From: Streptomyces sp. PsTaAH-137
GTDB lineage: Bacteria > Actinomycetota > Actinomycetes > Streptomycetales > Streptomycetaceae
Assembly: GCF_003259365.1 (NCBI RefSeq)
Contig: NZ_QLLY01000018.1
Coordinates: 116,167-180,166 of the forward strand
DNA length: 64,000 nt
Direction of reading: 5' to 3'
In this document: positions 10,478 to 19,948 of the stretch, in pieces
Position numbering within the stretch: position 1 is the stretch's first letter
Layout: every line of letters begins with the position of its first letter
The notes under the pieces: generated by a model
Database searches by the model: none
What the model was told of the DNA's origin: nothing
What the model saw: only the letters and a program-made list of their open reading frames with translations
Translations under genes and position numbers: made by a program

Positions 10478-12661
10478 GTGAAGCAGGTCGTACAGAACTA
10501 CAAGAGCGGCGAGCTGGCGGTGCTCGACGTGCCGGTACCGGGGTGCAAGCCGGGTGGGGTGCTGGTCCGCAGCGCCTACTCGCTGATCTCCACCGGGACC
10601 GAGATGATGAAGGTCTCCGAGGCCGGCATGTCGATGCTGGGCAAGGCCCGTTCCCGCCCCGACCAGGTGGCCAAGCTCATGCAGAGCGTGGCCACCAACG
10701 GGGTGCCCGCCACCTATCGCAAGGTGATGGGCAAGCTGGACTCCTACACGCCGCTCGGCTACTCGCTGTGCGGGATCGTCGAGCAGGTCGGCGCCGGGAT
10801 CGACGACGTCAAGGTCGGCGACCTCGTGGCCTGCGCGGGCAACGAGCACGCGCTGCACGCCGAGCTGAACTGGGTGCCGAAGAACCTCTACAGCCCGGTG
10901 CCCGAGGGCCTCGCGCCCCGGCACGCGGCCTTCGGCACCGTCGGCTCCATCGCGCTCCAGGGCGTCCGCCAGGGCGAGCCGCAGCTCGGCGAGGTGGCCC
11001 TGGTCATCGGCCTCGGCCTGATCGGCCAGCTGGTGGCGCAGCTCCTCACCGCCGCGGGCGTCCGCGTCGTCGGGGTCGACCCCGACCCGGCCCGCTGCGA
11101 ACTCGCCGAGAGCCTCGGCGCCGCGGCCACCGGCGACCCCGCCTCTGCCGCCGTGGAGGCAGCCGTCGCCGACCTCACCGGCGGACACGGCGTCGACCAG
11201 GTGTATCTGGCCGCCGGCGGGTCCAGCAACCAGCCCGTCGAGCTGGCCGCCCGGCTCTGCCGCGACCGCGGCCGCGTCGTCGACATCGGCAAGTGCCGCC
11301 TCGACCTGCCCTGGAACGCGTACTACGAGAAGGAACTCGACGTCCGCTTCTCGCGCAGCTACGGCCCCGGGCGCTACGACCCGGAGTACGAGCTGGAGGG
11401 CCGCGACTACCCGATCGGCTACGTCCGCTGGACCGAGCGCCGCAACCTGGCCTGCTTCCTCGACCTCGCCGCCCGCGGCCGCGTCGACGTGGACCCGCTC
11501 GTCTCGCACATCGCCGACTTCGACGACGCGGTGGACACCTACCAGCGCCTGAAGGACGGCGAACTGAAGGCCGTGGCTGTCCTGTTCCGCTACGCCGACC
11601 AGGAGCCGGAGGCCGAGAAGGAGACACCGGCACCCACGGTGGCCGTGCCCACGGTGACCGCGCGGCCGAGCACCGCCCGCGCCGTGTCGTCCCCGGTCCG
11701 GATCGCGTTCGTCGGCGCGGGCAACTACGCGACGTCGATGCTGCTGCCCCACCTCGCGCGGCGCGACGGCGTCGAGCTGTCCACCGTCGTCACCACGACC
11801 GCGCTGTCGGGGGCCAACGCCCAGCGCAAGTTCGGCTTCGCCGAGGCGACCACCGATCTCGACGCCGTCCTCGGCGACACGTCGATCGACGCGGTGTTCG
11901 TCGTCACCCGGCACAGCTCGCACGCCGAACTCACCCGGCAGGCCCTCCTCGCCGGCAAGAGCGTCTTCGTCGAGAAGCCCCTGGCGCTCACCGAGGACGA
12001 ACTGGCCGGAGTGCTCGCGGCCGTCGAGGAGTCCGGCAACGACCGGCTCCAGGTCGGCTTCAACCGCCGCTTCGCCCCGCTGCTGCGCGAGGCCAAGGGC
12101 CGGTTCGGCGTCCGCACGGGACCGGCGAACCTGCGCTACCTCGTCAACGCCGGCCGGCTCCAGGGCGGCAGCTGGTACCTCCAGCAGGGCACCGAGGGCT
12201 CCCGGTTCGCCGGTGAGGGCGGTCACTTCATCGACACCGCGAGCTGGCTCCTCGACGCCGACCCCGTCTCGGTCTACGCGACGGGTTCCGGCGGCAACGA
12301 GGACCTCCAGGTGGTCCTGCGCTACGCGGACGACTCCACCGCCACCATCAGCTACGTCACCACCGGCGCCCCCGGCTACCCCAAAGAGACGCTGGACCTG
12401 GTCGCCGACGGCAAGGTGCTGCGCCTCGACGACTTCGTCCGCGCCTCGGTCTACGGCCGCAAGCGCTGGGTCAGTTCGCGGCTGCCCAAGGCCCGGGACA
12501 AGGGCCAGAACGCCGAACTCGCCGCGTTCGTCCGGGCCGTGCGCACCGGCGGCCCGATGCCGGTGCCGCTGCAGTCGCTGGTCGCCACCACCGCGGCCAC
12601 CCTCGCCGTGCAGACCGGCCTGGCCGGTGGCGCCCCGGTGACGCTGGCGGGTCCGCGATGA
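10478..12661 (+). CDS. Bi-domain oxidoreductase (zinc-alcohol-dehydrogenase plus Gfo/Idh/MocA)
   Basis: This 727-residue protein joins two dehydrogenase folds. Residues 1-375 form a medium-chain alcohol dehydrogenase-like unit, with a SLISTGTEM stretch near 31 and the Rossmann motif VALVIGLGLIGQLVAQLL. After a T/P/V-rich linker (about 378-405) comes a Gfo/Idh/MocA domain starting VRIAFVGAGNYATSMLLP, with the family signature FVEKPLALTEDEL. Such fusions occur next to asparagine-synthase-like and heparinase-fold genes in many surface-polysaccharide clusters, and that order is seen here. The reaction is unknown; oxidation-reduction of a nucleotide sugar or lipid-linked sugar is likely. The GTG at 10478 is chosen because AGAGGAG lies just upstream. 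It overlaps the next start by 4 bases. Confidence 0.9.
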   Translation: MKQVVQNYKSGELAVLDVPVPGCKPGGVLVRSAYSLISTGTEMMKVSEAGMSMLGKARSRPDQVAKLMQSVATNGVPATYRKVMGKLDSYTPLGYSLCGIVEQVGAGIDDVKVGDLVACAGNEHALHAELNWVPKNLYSPVPEGLAPRHAAFGTVGSIALQGVRQGEPQLGEVALVIGLGLIGQLVAQLLTAAGVRVVGVDPDPARCELAESLGAAATGDPASAAVEAAVADLTGGHGVDQVYLAAGGSSNQPVELAARLCRDRGRVVDIGKCRLDLPWNAYYEKELDVRFSRSYGPGRYDPEYELEGRDYPIGYVRWTERRNLACFLDLAARGRVDVDPLVSHIADFDDAVDTYQRLKDGELKAVAVLFRYADQEPEAEKETPAPTVAVPTVTARPSTARAVSSPVRIAFVGAGNYATSMLLPHLARRDGVELSTVVTTTALSGANAQRKFGFAEATTDLDAVLGDTSIDAVFVVTRHSSHAELTRQALLAGKSVFVEKPLALTEDELAGVLAAVEESGNDRLQVGFNRRFAPLLREAKGRFGVRTGPANLRYLVNAGRLQGGSWYLQQGTEGSRFAGEGGHFIDTASWLLDADPVSVYATGSGGNEDLQVVLRYADDSTATISYVTTGAPGYPKETLDLVADGKVLRLDDFVRASVYGRKRWVSSRLPKARDKGQNAELAAFVRAVRTGGPMPVPLQSLVATTAATLAVQTGLAGGAPVTLAGPR

Positions 12662-14598
12662 CCATGAGCGCGGGCTGGTACCTGCGGCGCCTGTCCCGGA
12701 TGGGGCCGCAGGAGGTCGCGGGCCGGGCGGGCGACGCGCTGCGCCGCCGCCGGTGGAGATCGGCGCGCCCCGAGGGGCCGGGCACGACCGGCGCCCGGTT
12801 CACGGCGGTGCTGCCCGCCGGGACGATCGCCGCGATCCCGCCGGACGCCGCCAAGCGGCTCGTCGCCGACGCGGACCGGCTGATGGACGGACACGGCGAG
12901 TTCTTCGGTGTGGTCCGCGACGACCTGGCCGACCCGGACTGGTGGCGCGACCCGAAGACCGGCCGGCGCGCCCCGTGGGGCTACGCCTTCGACGTGCCGT
13001 ACCGCGACGAGGACGCGGTCGGCGACATCAAGCAGATCTGGGAGCCGTCCCGGCACCAGTACCTCACCCGGCTCGCCGCCGCCTACGCGATCACCGGTGA
13101 GGAGCGGTACGCCGAGCGCGTCGCCGACCACCTGCGCTCCTGGTGGCGGGCCAACCCGCCGCTGCGCGGCGTGCACTGGATCAGCGGCATCGAGCTGGGC
13201 ATCCGGCTGCTCTCCTGGGTCTGGGTCCGGCGGCTGCTCGACGGCTGGGCGGGCGTCACCGAGCTGTTCGAGGACAACCCGGTCGCGGTGAACCAGATCT
13301 GGCACCACCAGCGCTGGCTCGCCGCCTTCCCCAGCCGGGGCTCGTCGGCGAACAACCACGTCATCGCCGAGACCGCGGGCCAGTACGCCGCGGCCTGCGC
13401 GTTCGACTGGTTCCCCGAATCGGCACGCTGGCGGACCGGCGCGCTGCGCTCCCTCGACCGGAACCTGCGCGCCAACACCTTCCACTCGGGCCTCAACCGC
13501 GAGCTGGCCTCCGAGTACCACGGACTCGTTCTCGAACTCGGTCTGGCCGCCCTCGCCGAGGCGGACGCCGCGGGCAGACCCGTCCCCGCCACGCTGCGGA
13601 TCGTCCTGCTCCGGATGACCGACGCGCTCGCCGCCGTCGTGGACAACCGGCTCAGGCCGCCGCGCCAGGGCGACGCCGACGACGGTCACGGCCTGGTCGT
13701 GGACGGCGCGGGCACCGACCGCTGGGGCTCACTGCTCGCCACCGGCGACGCCGTGTTCGGCCGCCTCGACTGGTGGCCCGAGGTGACCGGCACCGACGTG
13801 CGCACCCCGCTCCTCGCCGCGCTCCTCAAGCCCGTGACACCGGCCGTGACCCGCCCGAGGACCCGGCCGGCCCATTTCGCCGACGCCGGGATGACCGTCC
13901 TGCGCGGCCCGGAGAAGATCTGGTGCCGCTGCGACGGCGGCCCGCACGGCTTCCTGTCCATCGCCGCCCACGCGCACGCCGACGCGCTGTCCGTGGAGGT
14001 CCGGCACGACGGGGTCGACGTGCTCGCCGACCCCGGGACGTTCTGCTACCACGGGCAGCCCGAGTGGCGGCAGTACTTCCGCTCCACCCTCGGCCACAAC
14101 ACGCTCGAACTGGACGGCGCGGACCAGTCCGTCTCCGGCGGCCCGTTCCTGTGGACCCGGCACGCCGGCACCCGCGTCCTCGCCGTGGAGACGTCCGGGG
14201 ACGTGGCCCGCTGGAGCGCCGAGCACGACGGCTACCAGCCGACCGTGCACCGCCGCCGGGTGGAGCTGACCGCCGAGAGCGAGGAACTGCGCCTGGTCGA
14301 CGAGGTGCGCGGGCCGCGCGGGGACGTCCGTCTCGCGTTCCACCTCGGCCCGACGGTCGCCGCCGACCTGTTGGGCGACCGCGCCGTCCTCACCTGGATC
14401 CACGAGGGCGAGGGCCGCTCCGCGGTGCTCGACCTGCCCGGGCAGCTGACCTGGCAGGCGCACCGCGGCGAGAGCGACCCGCCGCTCGGCTGGTACTCCC
14501 CGGGATTCGGCCGCAAGGAACCCACCACCACGCTGGTCGGAACCGGCAGCGCCGAGGGCGCCGCCGACTTCACGACCGTGCTCAGGTTCCGCGGGTAG
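12658..14598 (+). CDS. Heparinase II/III-fold polysaccharide lyase
   Basis: A 646-residue protein with an N-terminal alpha-helical toroid domain (starting WYLRRLSRMGPQEVAGRAGD, with GSSANNHVIAETAGQYAA near 230) and a C-terminal beta-sheet domain. The latter contains the usual active-site stretch HAHADALSVEVRHDG (about 438-452) and DPGTFCYHG. This is the heparinase II/III or alginate lyase fold, which breaks uronic-acid-containing chains by beta-elimination. No signal peptide is obvious, which is common for members inside biosynthesis clusters and leaves open whether it acts inside the cell. It probably edits or releases the polymer. The ATG overlaps the previous stop as ATGA. Confidence 0.88.
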   Translation: MTMSAGWYLRRLSRMGPQEVAGRAGDALRRRRWRSARPEGPGTTGARFTAVLPAGTIAAIPPDAAKRLVADADRLMDGHGEFFGVVRDDLADPDWWRDPKTGRRAPWGYAFDVPYRDEDAVGDIKQIWEPSRHQYLTRLAAAYAITGEERYAERVADHLRSWWRANPPLRGVHWISGIELGIRLLSWVWVRRLLDGWAGVTELFEDNPVAVNQIWHHQRWLAAFPSRGSSANNHVIAETAGQYAAACAFDWFPESARWRTGALRSLDRNLRANTFHSGLNRELASEYHGLVLELGLAALAEADAAGRPVPATLRIVLLRMTDALAAVVDNRLRPPRQGDADDGHGLVVDGAGTDRWGSLLATGDAVFGRLDWWPEVTGTDVRTPLLAALLKPVTPAVTRPRTRPAHFADAGMTVLRGPEKIWCRCDGGPHGFLSIAAHAHADALSVEVRHDGVDVLADPGTFCYHGQPEWRQYFRSTLGHNTLELDGADQSVSGGPFLWTRHAGTRVLAVETSGDVARWSAEHDGYQPTVHRRRVELTAESEELRLVDEVRGPRGDVRLAFHLGPTVAADLLGDRAVLTWIHEGEGRSAVLDLPGQLTWQAHRGESDPPLGWYSPGFGRKEPTTTLVGTGSAEGAADFTTVLRFRG

Positions 14599-14606
14599 GG
14601 GGGCAC

Positions 14607-16157
14607 ATGGGCTACGAGAGACGGCACTGGGCGCTGGCGGTGGCACCGCTGGCGCTGGCCCTGCTGGCGACGGCCGGCTGCGACAGCACGTCGACGTCGG
14701 ACACCGGGGCGAAGCCGAGGAGCACCCCGTCGGCGTCCGCCGCACCGGCGAAGAAGACGCCGGTGGCCCGGGTGTGCGCCGAGGCTCCGGCCGGACCGGA
14801 GAAGGCACCGGCCGGCGCGGTCACGATCGACCCCAAGAAGGTCGGCGACCTGGCCGCGAAGACCAAGAGCAGCCCCGCGCACACCACGTTCTGGCTGCGC
14901 CCGGGCACGCACCGCCTCGACCCGGACCGCTACGCCCAGGTCATCCCGAAGAAGGGGGACCGCTACATCGGGGCGCCCGGCGCGGTGTTCGACGGCGGCA
15001 GGAAGAACCAGTACGCGTTCGCCGGCACCGCCGACGACGTCACCATCAGCCACCTCACCGTGCAGCGGTTCGTGGCCCCGCCGGACGAGGGCGTGGTCAA
15101 CCACGACTCGGCCGACGGCTGGGTGATCGAGCACAGCAGGATCCAGCACAACGACGGCGCCGCGCTGATGGCCGGCGCCCGCCAGCAGGTCCGCGCCAAC
15201 TGCCTGCGCGACAACGGCCAGTACGGCATGAACGCGTACAAGGCATCGGGCCGTGTCACCGGCCTGGTCGTCGAGGGCAACGAGATCGTCGGGAACAACA
15301 CCGGCGACTGGGAGCGCAAGCGCAAGGGCTGCGGCTGCACCGGCGGCATCAAGTTCTGGGCCGTCGACGGCGCCGACGTGCGCGGCAACTGGGTGCACGA
15401 CAACCGCGGCACCGGCCTGTGGGCGGACACCAACAACAACGACTTCCGCATCGAGGACAACGTCCTGGAGAAGAACGACGGCGCCGCGCTGATCTACGAG
15501 ACCAGCTACAACGCGGTCATCCGGAACAACGTCGTCCGGCGCAACAACTGGGTCGAGGGCCGCGAGGCGGCGGAGAGCGGCGACACCTTCCCGTTCGCCA
15601 CGGTCTATCTCTCCGAGTCCGGCGGCGAACCACGGATCAAGGCCCGTACCGACAAGATCGACATCTACGGGAACCTGCTGGAGGACAACTGGTCCGGGAT
15701 CACCCTCTGGGAGAACGCCGACCGGTTCTGCAACAGCCCCGCCAACACCTCGTCCGGCGACTGCACCCTGCTGGTGAAGAAGACCAAGCGCTGCGCCGAG
15801 CCCGCCATCGGAAAAGCACCGCTCTACGCCGACTGCCGGTGGAAGACCCAGCGGGTGGACATCCACGACAACCGCTTCGTGCTCGACAAGTCCGTCGTCA
15901 AGTGCACGGCGAAGTGCGACCGGATGGCGGTCCTCGCCAACTACGGCACCTATCCCGACTGGTCGCCGTACCACGGCGAGAAGGTCGCCGAGGCGATCAC
16001 GCACAAGCAGGACAACCGCTGGCACGACAACGTCTACCGCGGACCGTGGAAGTTCGTCGTCCAGGACCAGAGCAAGGTGATCGACTTCGCGCAGTGGAAG
16101 AGCCACAGCTTCCGGCAGGACAAGGGCAGCATCATCGAGTCGCGGGCGGGTGGTTGA
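14607..16157 (+). CDS. Secreted right-handed beta-helix lipoprotein
   Basis: A 516-residue exported protein. The N-terminus is a lipoprotein signal with lipobox LLATAGC, Cys about residue 27, then a T/S/P/K-rich linker. From about residue 75 the sequence is a series of short repeats of the type xxxIxxNxIxxN (for example VRGNWVHDNRGTGLWADTNN, IYGNLLEDNWSGITLW), typical of right-handed parallel beta-helix proteins such as AlgG epimerases and pectate lyases. Placed beside an AlgD-like dehydrogenase and a heparinase-fold lyase, it could be a C5-epimerase or lyase acting on the polymer outside the membrane. The activity is not proved by sequence. Confidence 0.85.
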   Translation: MGYERRHWALAVAPLALALLATAGCDSTSTSDTGAKPRSTPSASAAPAKKTPVARVCAEAPAGPEKAPAGAVTIDPKKVGDLAAKTKSSPAHTTFWLRPGTHRLDPDRYAQVIPKKGDRYIGAPGAVFDGGRKNQYAFAGTADDVTISHLTVQRFVAPPDEGVVNHDSADGWVIEHSRIQHNDGAALMAGARQQVRANCLRDNGQYGMNAYKASGRVTGLVVEGNEIVGNNTGDWERKRKGCGCTGGIKFWAVDGADVRGNWVHDNRGTGLWADTNNNDFRIEDNVLEKNDGAALIYETSYNAVIRNNVVRRNNWVEGREAAESGDTFPFATVYLSESGGEPRIKARTDKIDIYGNLLEDNWSGITLWENADRFCNSPANTSSGDCTLLVKKTKRCAEPAIGKAPLYADCRWKTQRVDIHDNRFVLDKSVVKCTAKCDRMAVLANYGTYPDWSPYHGEKVAEAITHKQDNRWHDNVYRGPWKFVVQDQSKVIDFAQWKSHSFRQDKGSIIESRAGG

Positions 16158-16158
16158 G

Positions 16159-17454
16159 ATGACGGCACTCCAGGCCCCCGCGCTCGACAGCGAGCCGCGC
16201 CCGGCGGGCACCCCGAGGCTCGCCGGTGTCGCCTGGGGGCTGCTGATCCTCAACACGCTCGGCTCGGCCGGCGCGAAGACGATCGTCCCGCTGCCCCGCT
16301 CGCTCATCCAGATGGCCACCATGGGCTCGCTGGTCGCCGCTTTCGTCCTCGCGCTCGCGGTCAACCTCCGGCTGCGGTTCCGGCCCAGCGCCTACGTCCT
16401 GCTGCTCACCCTGCTGCTGGTCCCGAGCGTGCTCTCCAGCGTGCACCTGGAGGCCGGCTTCGGCGCCCTGTTCCGCTGCACCCGGCTCGCCCTCTTCGTC
16501 GCCACGCTCTGGCTGCTCACCCGCTGGTGGGACGGCAGCCTGACCTTCGTCCGGCACCACATCCGGGTCTACTTCGCCGTGCTCGGGACGGTGGCCGCGG
16601 GCCTGGTGATCTCGCCCGGCGCGGCGCTGCCCGAGATCTACGGCGGACGACTGGTCGGCGCGCTGTGGCCGCTCACCCCGCCGCAGATCGGCCAGTACGC
16701 GGCCGTCATCATCGGGCTCACCGTGCTGCTGCTCCTGGGCCGGCGGACCGACCGCAGGAGCGCGGCGATCGTCATCGTGCCGTCGCTCGTCCTGCTGATG
16801 CTGACCCACACCCGGACGGCCACGCTCGGTCTGCTCATCGGGCTCGTCCTGGCGATCGGCTCGCTCCTGCTGACCAGTGCCGCCGCCCGCCGGTTCTTCA
16901 CCTGGACCGTGGTGATCGCCACGGTCGTCGCCGTGGTCTTCGCGGGCGCGCTCCAGTCGTGGTTCCTGCGCGGGCAGAGCCAGGAGAACTTCTCCAACCT
17001 CACCGGCCGCGCCAAGGTCTGGGATGCCCTGCTCGCCGCGCCGAGGTCGGTCTCGCAGGAACTGTTCGGCGCGGGCCTCGGCGACAAGTCGTTCGGCGGA
17101 CTGCCCATCGACAACAGCTGGCTGGCCGTCTACAACGAACAGGGCCTGATCGGCGTCACCATCGTCGCGGTGCTCATCCTGGTCCTGGCCGGGGTGGCGC
17201 TGCTGCGGCCGCCGTCGCTGCAGCGGGCCTGCGCGATCTTCCTGATCAGCTACTGCGCGATCGCCTCGTACACCGAGGCCGGACTCGGAGACGCCTCGCC
17301 GTATCTCCTCCATCTCGCCCTGGCAGCCGCGCTGTTGGCCACACCCACCGCGCAGCCGCAGCCCCTGCCGCCGCCGGTGATCCCGGCGCAGCCGCGGTCG
17401 AAGGACCGCCCGTACATCCCGCGCTGGGCCCGTCGTTCGGGGGAGGTGACCTGA
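16159..17454 (+). CDS. O-antigen polymerase/ligase-like membrane protein (Wzy)
   Basis: A 431-residue protein with about ten hydrophobic segments, from VAWGLLILNTLGSAGAK to the last at YLLHLALAAALLATP. The large loop after about residue 280, with NFSNLTGRAKVWDALL and LFGAGLGDKSFGG, is the Wzy_C-type motif (GR-W-A and G-G-G) found in polymerases and ligases. It should join lipid-linked repeat units on the outer face. The start is taken as ATG 16159, two bases past the previous stop; a GTG at 16150 is an alternative that adds three residues. Its presence together with a flippase and Wzz-like genes defines a Wzy-dependent pathway. Confidence 0.88.
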   Translation: MTALQAPALDSEPRPAGTPRLAGVAWGLLILNTLGSAGAKTIVPLPRSLIQMATMGSLVAAFVLALAVNLRLRFRPSAYVLLLTLLLVPSVLSSVHLEAGFGALFRCTRLALFVATLWLLTRWWDGSLTFVRHHIRVYFAVLGTVAAGLVISPGAALPEIYGGRLVGALWPLTPPQIGQYAAVIIGLTVLLLLGRRTDRRSAAIVIVPSLVLLMLTHTRTATLGLLIGLVLAIGSLLLTSAAARRFFTWTVVIATVVAVVFAGALQSWFLRGQSQENFSNLTGRAKVWDALLAAPRSVSQELFGAGLGDKSFGGLPIDNSWLAVYNEQGLIGVTIVAVLILVLAGVALLRPPSLQRACAIFLISYCAIASYTEAGLGDASPYLLHLALAAALLATPTAQPQPLPPPVIPAQPRSKDRPYIPRWARRSGEVT

Positions 17455-17456
17455 GC

Positions 17457-18698
17457 ATGCACGTTCTCGTGGTGCACAACCGCTATGCCTCGGCGCAGCC
17501 GAGCGGAGAGAACAAGGTCGTCGACCAGGAGGTGGAGCTGCTGCGGTCGGCCGGCCACCGGGTCGAGCTGTTCGAGCGGCGCAGCGACGACATCGCCGCC
17601 AAGTCCCTGCCGGGCAAGGCCGCGCTGCCGTTCCTCGTGCCGTGGAACCCGGCGGTCCGCGCGGAACTGACCCGGCGGCTGCGCGTCGACCCGCCGGACG
17701 TCGTCCACGTCCACAACGTCTTCCCGCTGCTGTCGCCCGCGGTCCTCGCCGCCTGCGCCGACGCGGGTGTGCCCGCGGTCGCCACGCTGCACAACTACAC
17801 GCAGGTCTGCCCGCCCGGCACGCTCCAGCGGGACGGCGCCGCCTGCACCGAGTGCGTGGGCGGCTCTCCGCTGCCCGCCGTCCGGCACGGCTGCTACCGC
17901 AACTCCCGGCTCGCCACCGTCCCGCTCGCGGTCAGCCTGTCGGTCAACCGGCGCCGCTGGCAGTCGGGGGTGGAGCGCTTCCTGTGCATCTCCGCCGCCC
18001 AGCGCGACATCCTGGCCGCCGCGGGAATGCCGGCCGAGCGCCTTTCGGTGAAGCACAACTTCGTCCCGGACCCGGGCAGTTGCCGGACGGGGGAGGGGGA
18101 GCACGTGCTCTTCCTCGGGCGGCTCGCCGAGGCCAAGGGCCTGCGGCTGCTCATGGCCGCATGGGACGAACTCGCGGCCGACGGCAAGCCGGGCGTGCCG
18201 CTCGTGATCGCCGGCACCGGGCCGCTGGAGCGCGAGGTGACCGACTGGGCGGCGGGCCGGGACGACGTGCGCTACGCCGGTCTGCTGGACACGGCGGAGT
18301 GCCGCAAGGCCATCGCGAGCGCGGTCGCCGTGGTGGCGCCCTCGACGTGGCTGGAGGCGTTCGGCCTGGTGGCCGTCGAGGCGATGGCGGCCGGGGTGCC
18401 GGTCGTCGCCGCGGGCCACGGCGCGTTCGTCGAACTCGTCGAGGACGGCGTCACCGGGCTGCTGCACCGGCCGAACGACGCCGCATCGCTCGCTTCCCGC
18501 CTGGAGCGGATCGCGGCCGACCCGGTCCGCAACCAGGAGATGGGCCGGGCGGCCCGGAGCCGGTACGAGCGGGGCTTCAGCCCGGCCGTCGGCCTGGAGC
18601 GCCTGATGGAGGAGTACCGCACCGCGATCGCGGGGCGGTCAGCACTGACTCGTGGCGGGGACACCCGCGCGAGCAGGGGGGATGGGGAAAGTACATGA
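17457..18698 (+). CDS. Glycosyltransferase family 4
   Basis: A 413-residue GT-B transferase. The N-terminal half starts MHVLVVHNRYASAQPSGEN and contains VVHVHNVFPLLSPAVL and a cysteine-bearing insert (CPPGTLQRDGAACTECVGG). The C-terminal donor site shows EHVLFLGRLAEAKGLRLLM and WLEAFGLVAVEAMAAGVPVV, the EX7E motif of family 4. It should add one sugar to the repeat unit. ATG 17457 begins two bases after the Wzy stop. The 3' end overlaps the methyltransferase start as ATGA. The sugar is unknown. Confidence 0.92.
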   Translation: MHVLVVHNRYASAQPSGENKVVDQEVELLRSAGHRVELFERRSDDIAAKSLPGKAALPFLVPWNPAVRAELTRRLRVDPPDVVHVHNVFPLLSPAVLAACADAGVPAVATLHNYTQVCPPGTLQRDGAACTECVGGSPLPAVRHGCYRNSRLATVPLAVSLSVNRRRWQSGVERFLCISAAQRDILAAAGMPAERLSVKHNFVPDPGSCRTGEGEHVLFLGRLAEAKGLRLLMAAWDELAADGKPGVPLVIAGTGPLEREVTDWAAGRDDVRYAGLLDTAECRKAIASAVAVVAPSTWLEAFGLVAVEAMAAGVPVVAAGHGAFVELVEDGVTGLLHRPNDAASLASRLERIAADPVRNQEMGRAARSRYERGFSPAVGLERLMEEYRTAIAGRSALTRGGDTRASRGDGEST

Positions 18699-19948
18699 CA
18701 CGATGCCGACTCTGCGGCTCGGAAGCCATGGCGAGCGTCGTCGACCTTGGGGCGACACCGCCGTGCGAGAGCTTCCTCGCCGCTGACCGACTGGACCAGC
18801 CGGAGCCGGCGTTCCCGCTCCATCTGCGGGTCTGCACCGACTGCTGGCTGGCGCAGATCCCACCGCTCATCACACCCGAGGAGACGTTCAAGGAGTACGC
18901 GTACTTCTCCTCGTTCTCCACCTCCTGGGTGGAGCACGCGCGCACCTTCGTCGCCGACGCCGTGGAGCGGGCGGGGCTCGGCGCCGACGCCTTCGTGGTC
19001 GAGGTGGCGAGCAACGACGGCTACCTGCTCAAGCATGTCGTGGACCGCGACATCCGCTGCCTGGGCATCGAGCCGTCGGTCAACGTCGGCGCGGCGGCCC
19101 GGGACGCGGGCGTGCCCACGCTCACCGAGTTCCTGAGCCCGGAGACCGGCGCGAAGGTGCGCGCCGAACACGGCCCCGCGAACCTGGTCGTGGCCAACAA
19201 CGTGTACGCGCACATCCCCGACGTCATCGGGTTCACCCAGGGCCTGCGCGCGCTCGTCGCCGACGACGGCTGGGTCTCCATCGAGGTGCAGCACCTGCTC
19301 ACCCTGATCGAGGAGAACCAGTACGACACGATCTACCACGAGCACTTCCAGTACTACACGGTCGCCTCCGCGATCCGGGCCCTCGCCAGCGGCGGACTGA
19401 CCCTCGTCGACGTCGAGCTGCTGCCCACCCACGGCGGCTCCATCCGGCTGTGGGCCCGCCCCGCCGAGACGGCCGGCGAGCCCTCGCAGGCGGTGACCGA
19501 CGTCCTGGCCCGCGAGAAGGCCGCCGGACTCCAGGAACTCTCCGGCTACACCGAGTTCTCCGCCCGGGTCGCCAAGGTCCGCCGCGACCTGCTGCGGTTC
19601 CTCATCGAGGCGGCCGACCGCGGCGAGACCGTCGTCGGCTACGGCGCCCCCGGCAAGGGCAACACCCTGCTCAACCACTGCGGCATCCGCCCCGACCTGC
19701 TCGCGTACACGGTCGACCGCAACCCCTACAAGCACGGCCGGTACACCCCGGGCACCCGCATCCCGATCCTCGCGCCCGAGCAGATCGCCGCCGACAAGCC
19801 GGACTACGTCCTCGTCCTGCCCTGGAACCTGCGGGCCGAACTGGTCGAGCAGCTCGCCTTCGTCCACGAGTGGGGCGGCCGTCTCGTCTTCCCCATCCCG
19901 GAACTGAGCATCGTCGAGGCCGCGTCCTCGCAGGAGGTCACAGCATGA
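18695..19948 (+). CDS. Sugar C-methyltransferase-like protein (Methyltransf_13/14 type)
   Basis: A 417-residue, three-part enzyme. The N-terminus has a zinc-ribbon-like CRLCGSEAM and a CTDCWLAQ pair, characteristic of deoxysugar C-methyltransferases such as TylC3 and NovU. The central SAM-binding domain carries VVEVASNDGYLLKHVVDR (about 103-120). The C-terminal domain has VVGYGAPGKGNTLLNH. Family members methylate C3 or C5 of a keto-deoxysugar nucleotide. Here it sits directly before a cytidylyltransferase-like gene and is coupled to its neighbours at both ends by ATGA overlaps. A branched-sugar product is inferred. Confidence 0.9.
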   Translation: MTRCRLCGSEAMASVVDLGATPPCESFLAADRLDQPEPAFPLHLRVCTDCWLAQIPPLITPEETFKEYAYFSSFSTSWVEHARTFVADAVERAGLGADAFVVEVASNDGYLLKHVVDRDIRCLGIEPSVNVGAAARDAGVPTLTEFLSPETGAKVRAEHGPANLVVANNVYAHIPDVIGFTQGLRALVADDGWVSIEVQHLLTLIEENQYDTIYHEHFQYYTVASAIRALASGGLTLVDVELLPTHGGSIRLWARPAETAGEPSQAVTDVLAREKAAGLQELSGYTEFSARVAKVRRDLLRFLIEAADRGETVVGYGAPGKGNTLLNHCGIRPDLLAYTVDRNPYKHGRYTPGTRIPILAPEQIAADKPDYVLVLPWNLRAELVEQLAFVHEWGGRLVFPIPELSIVEAASSQEVTA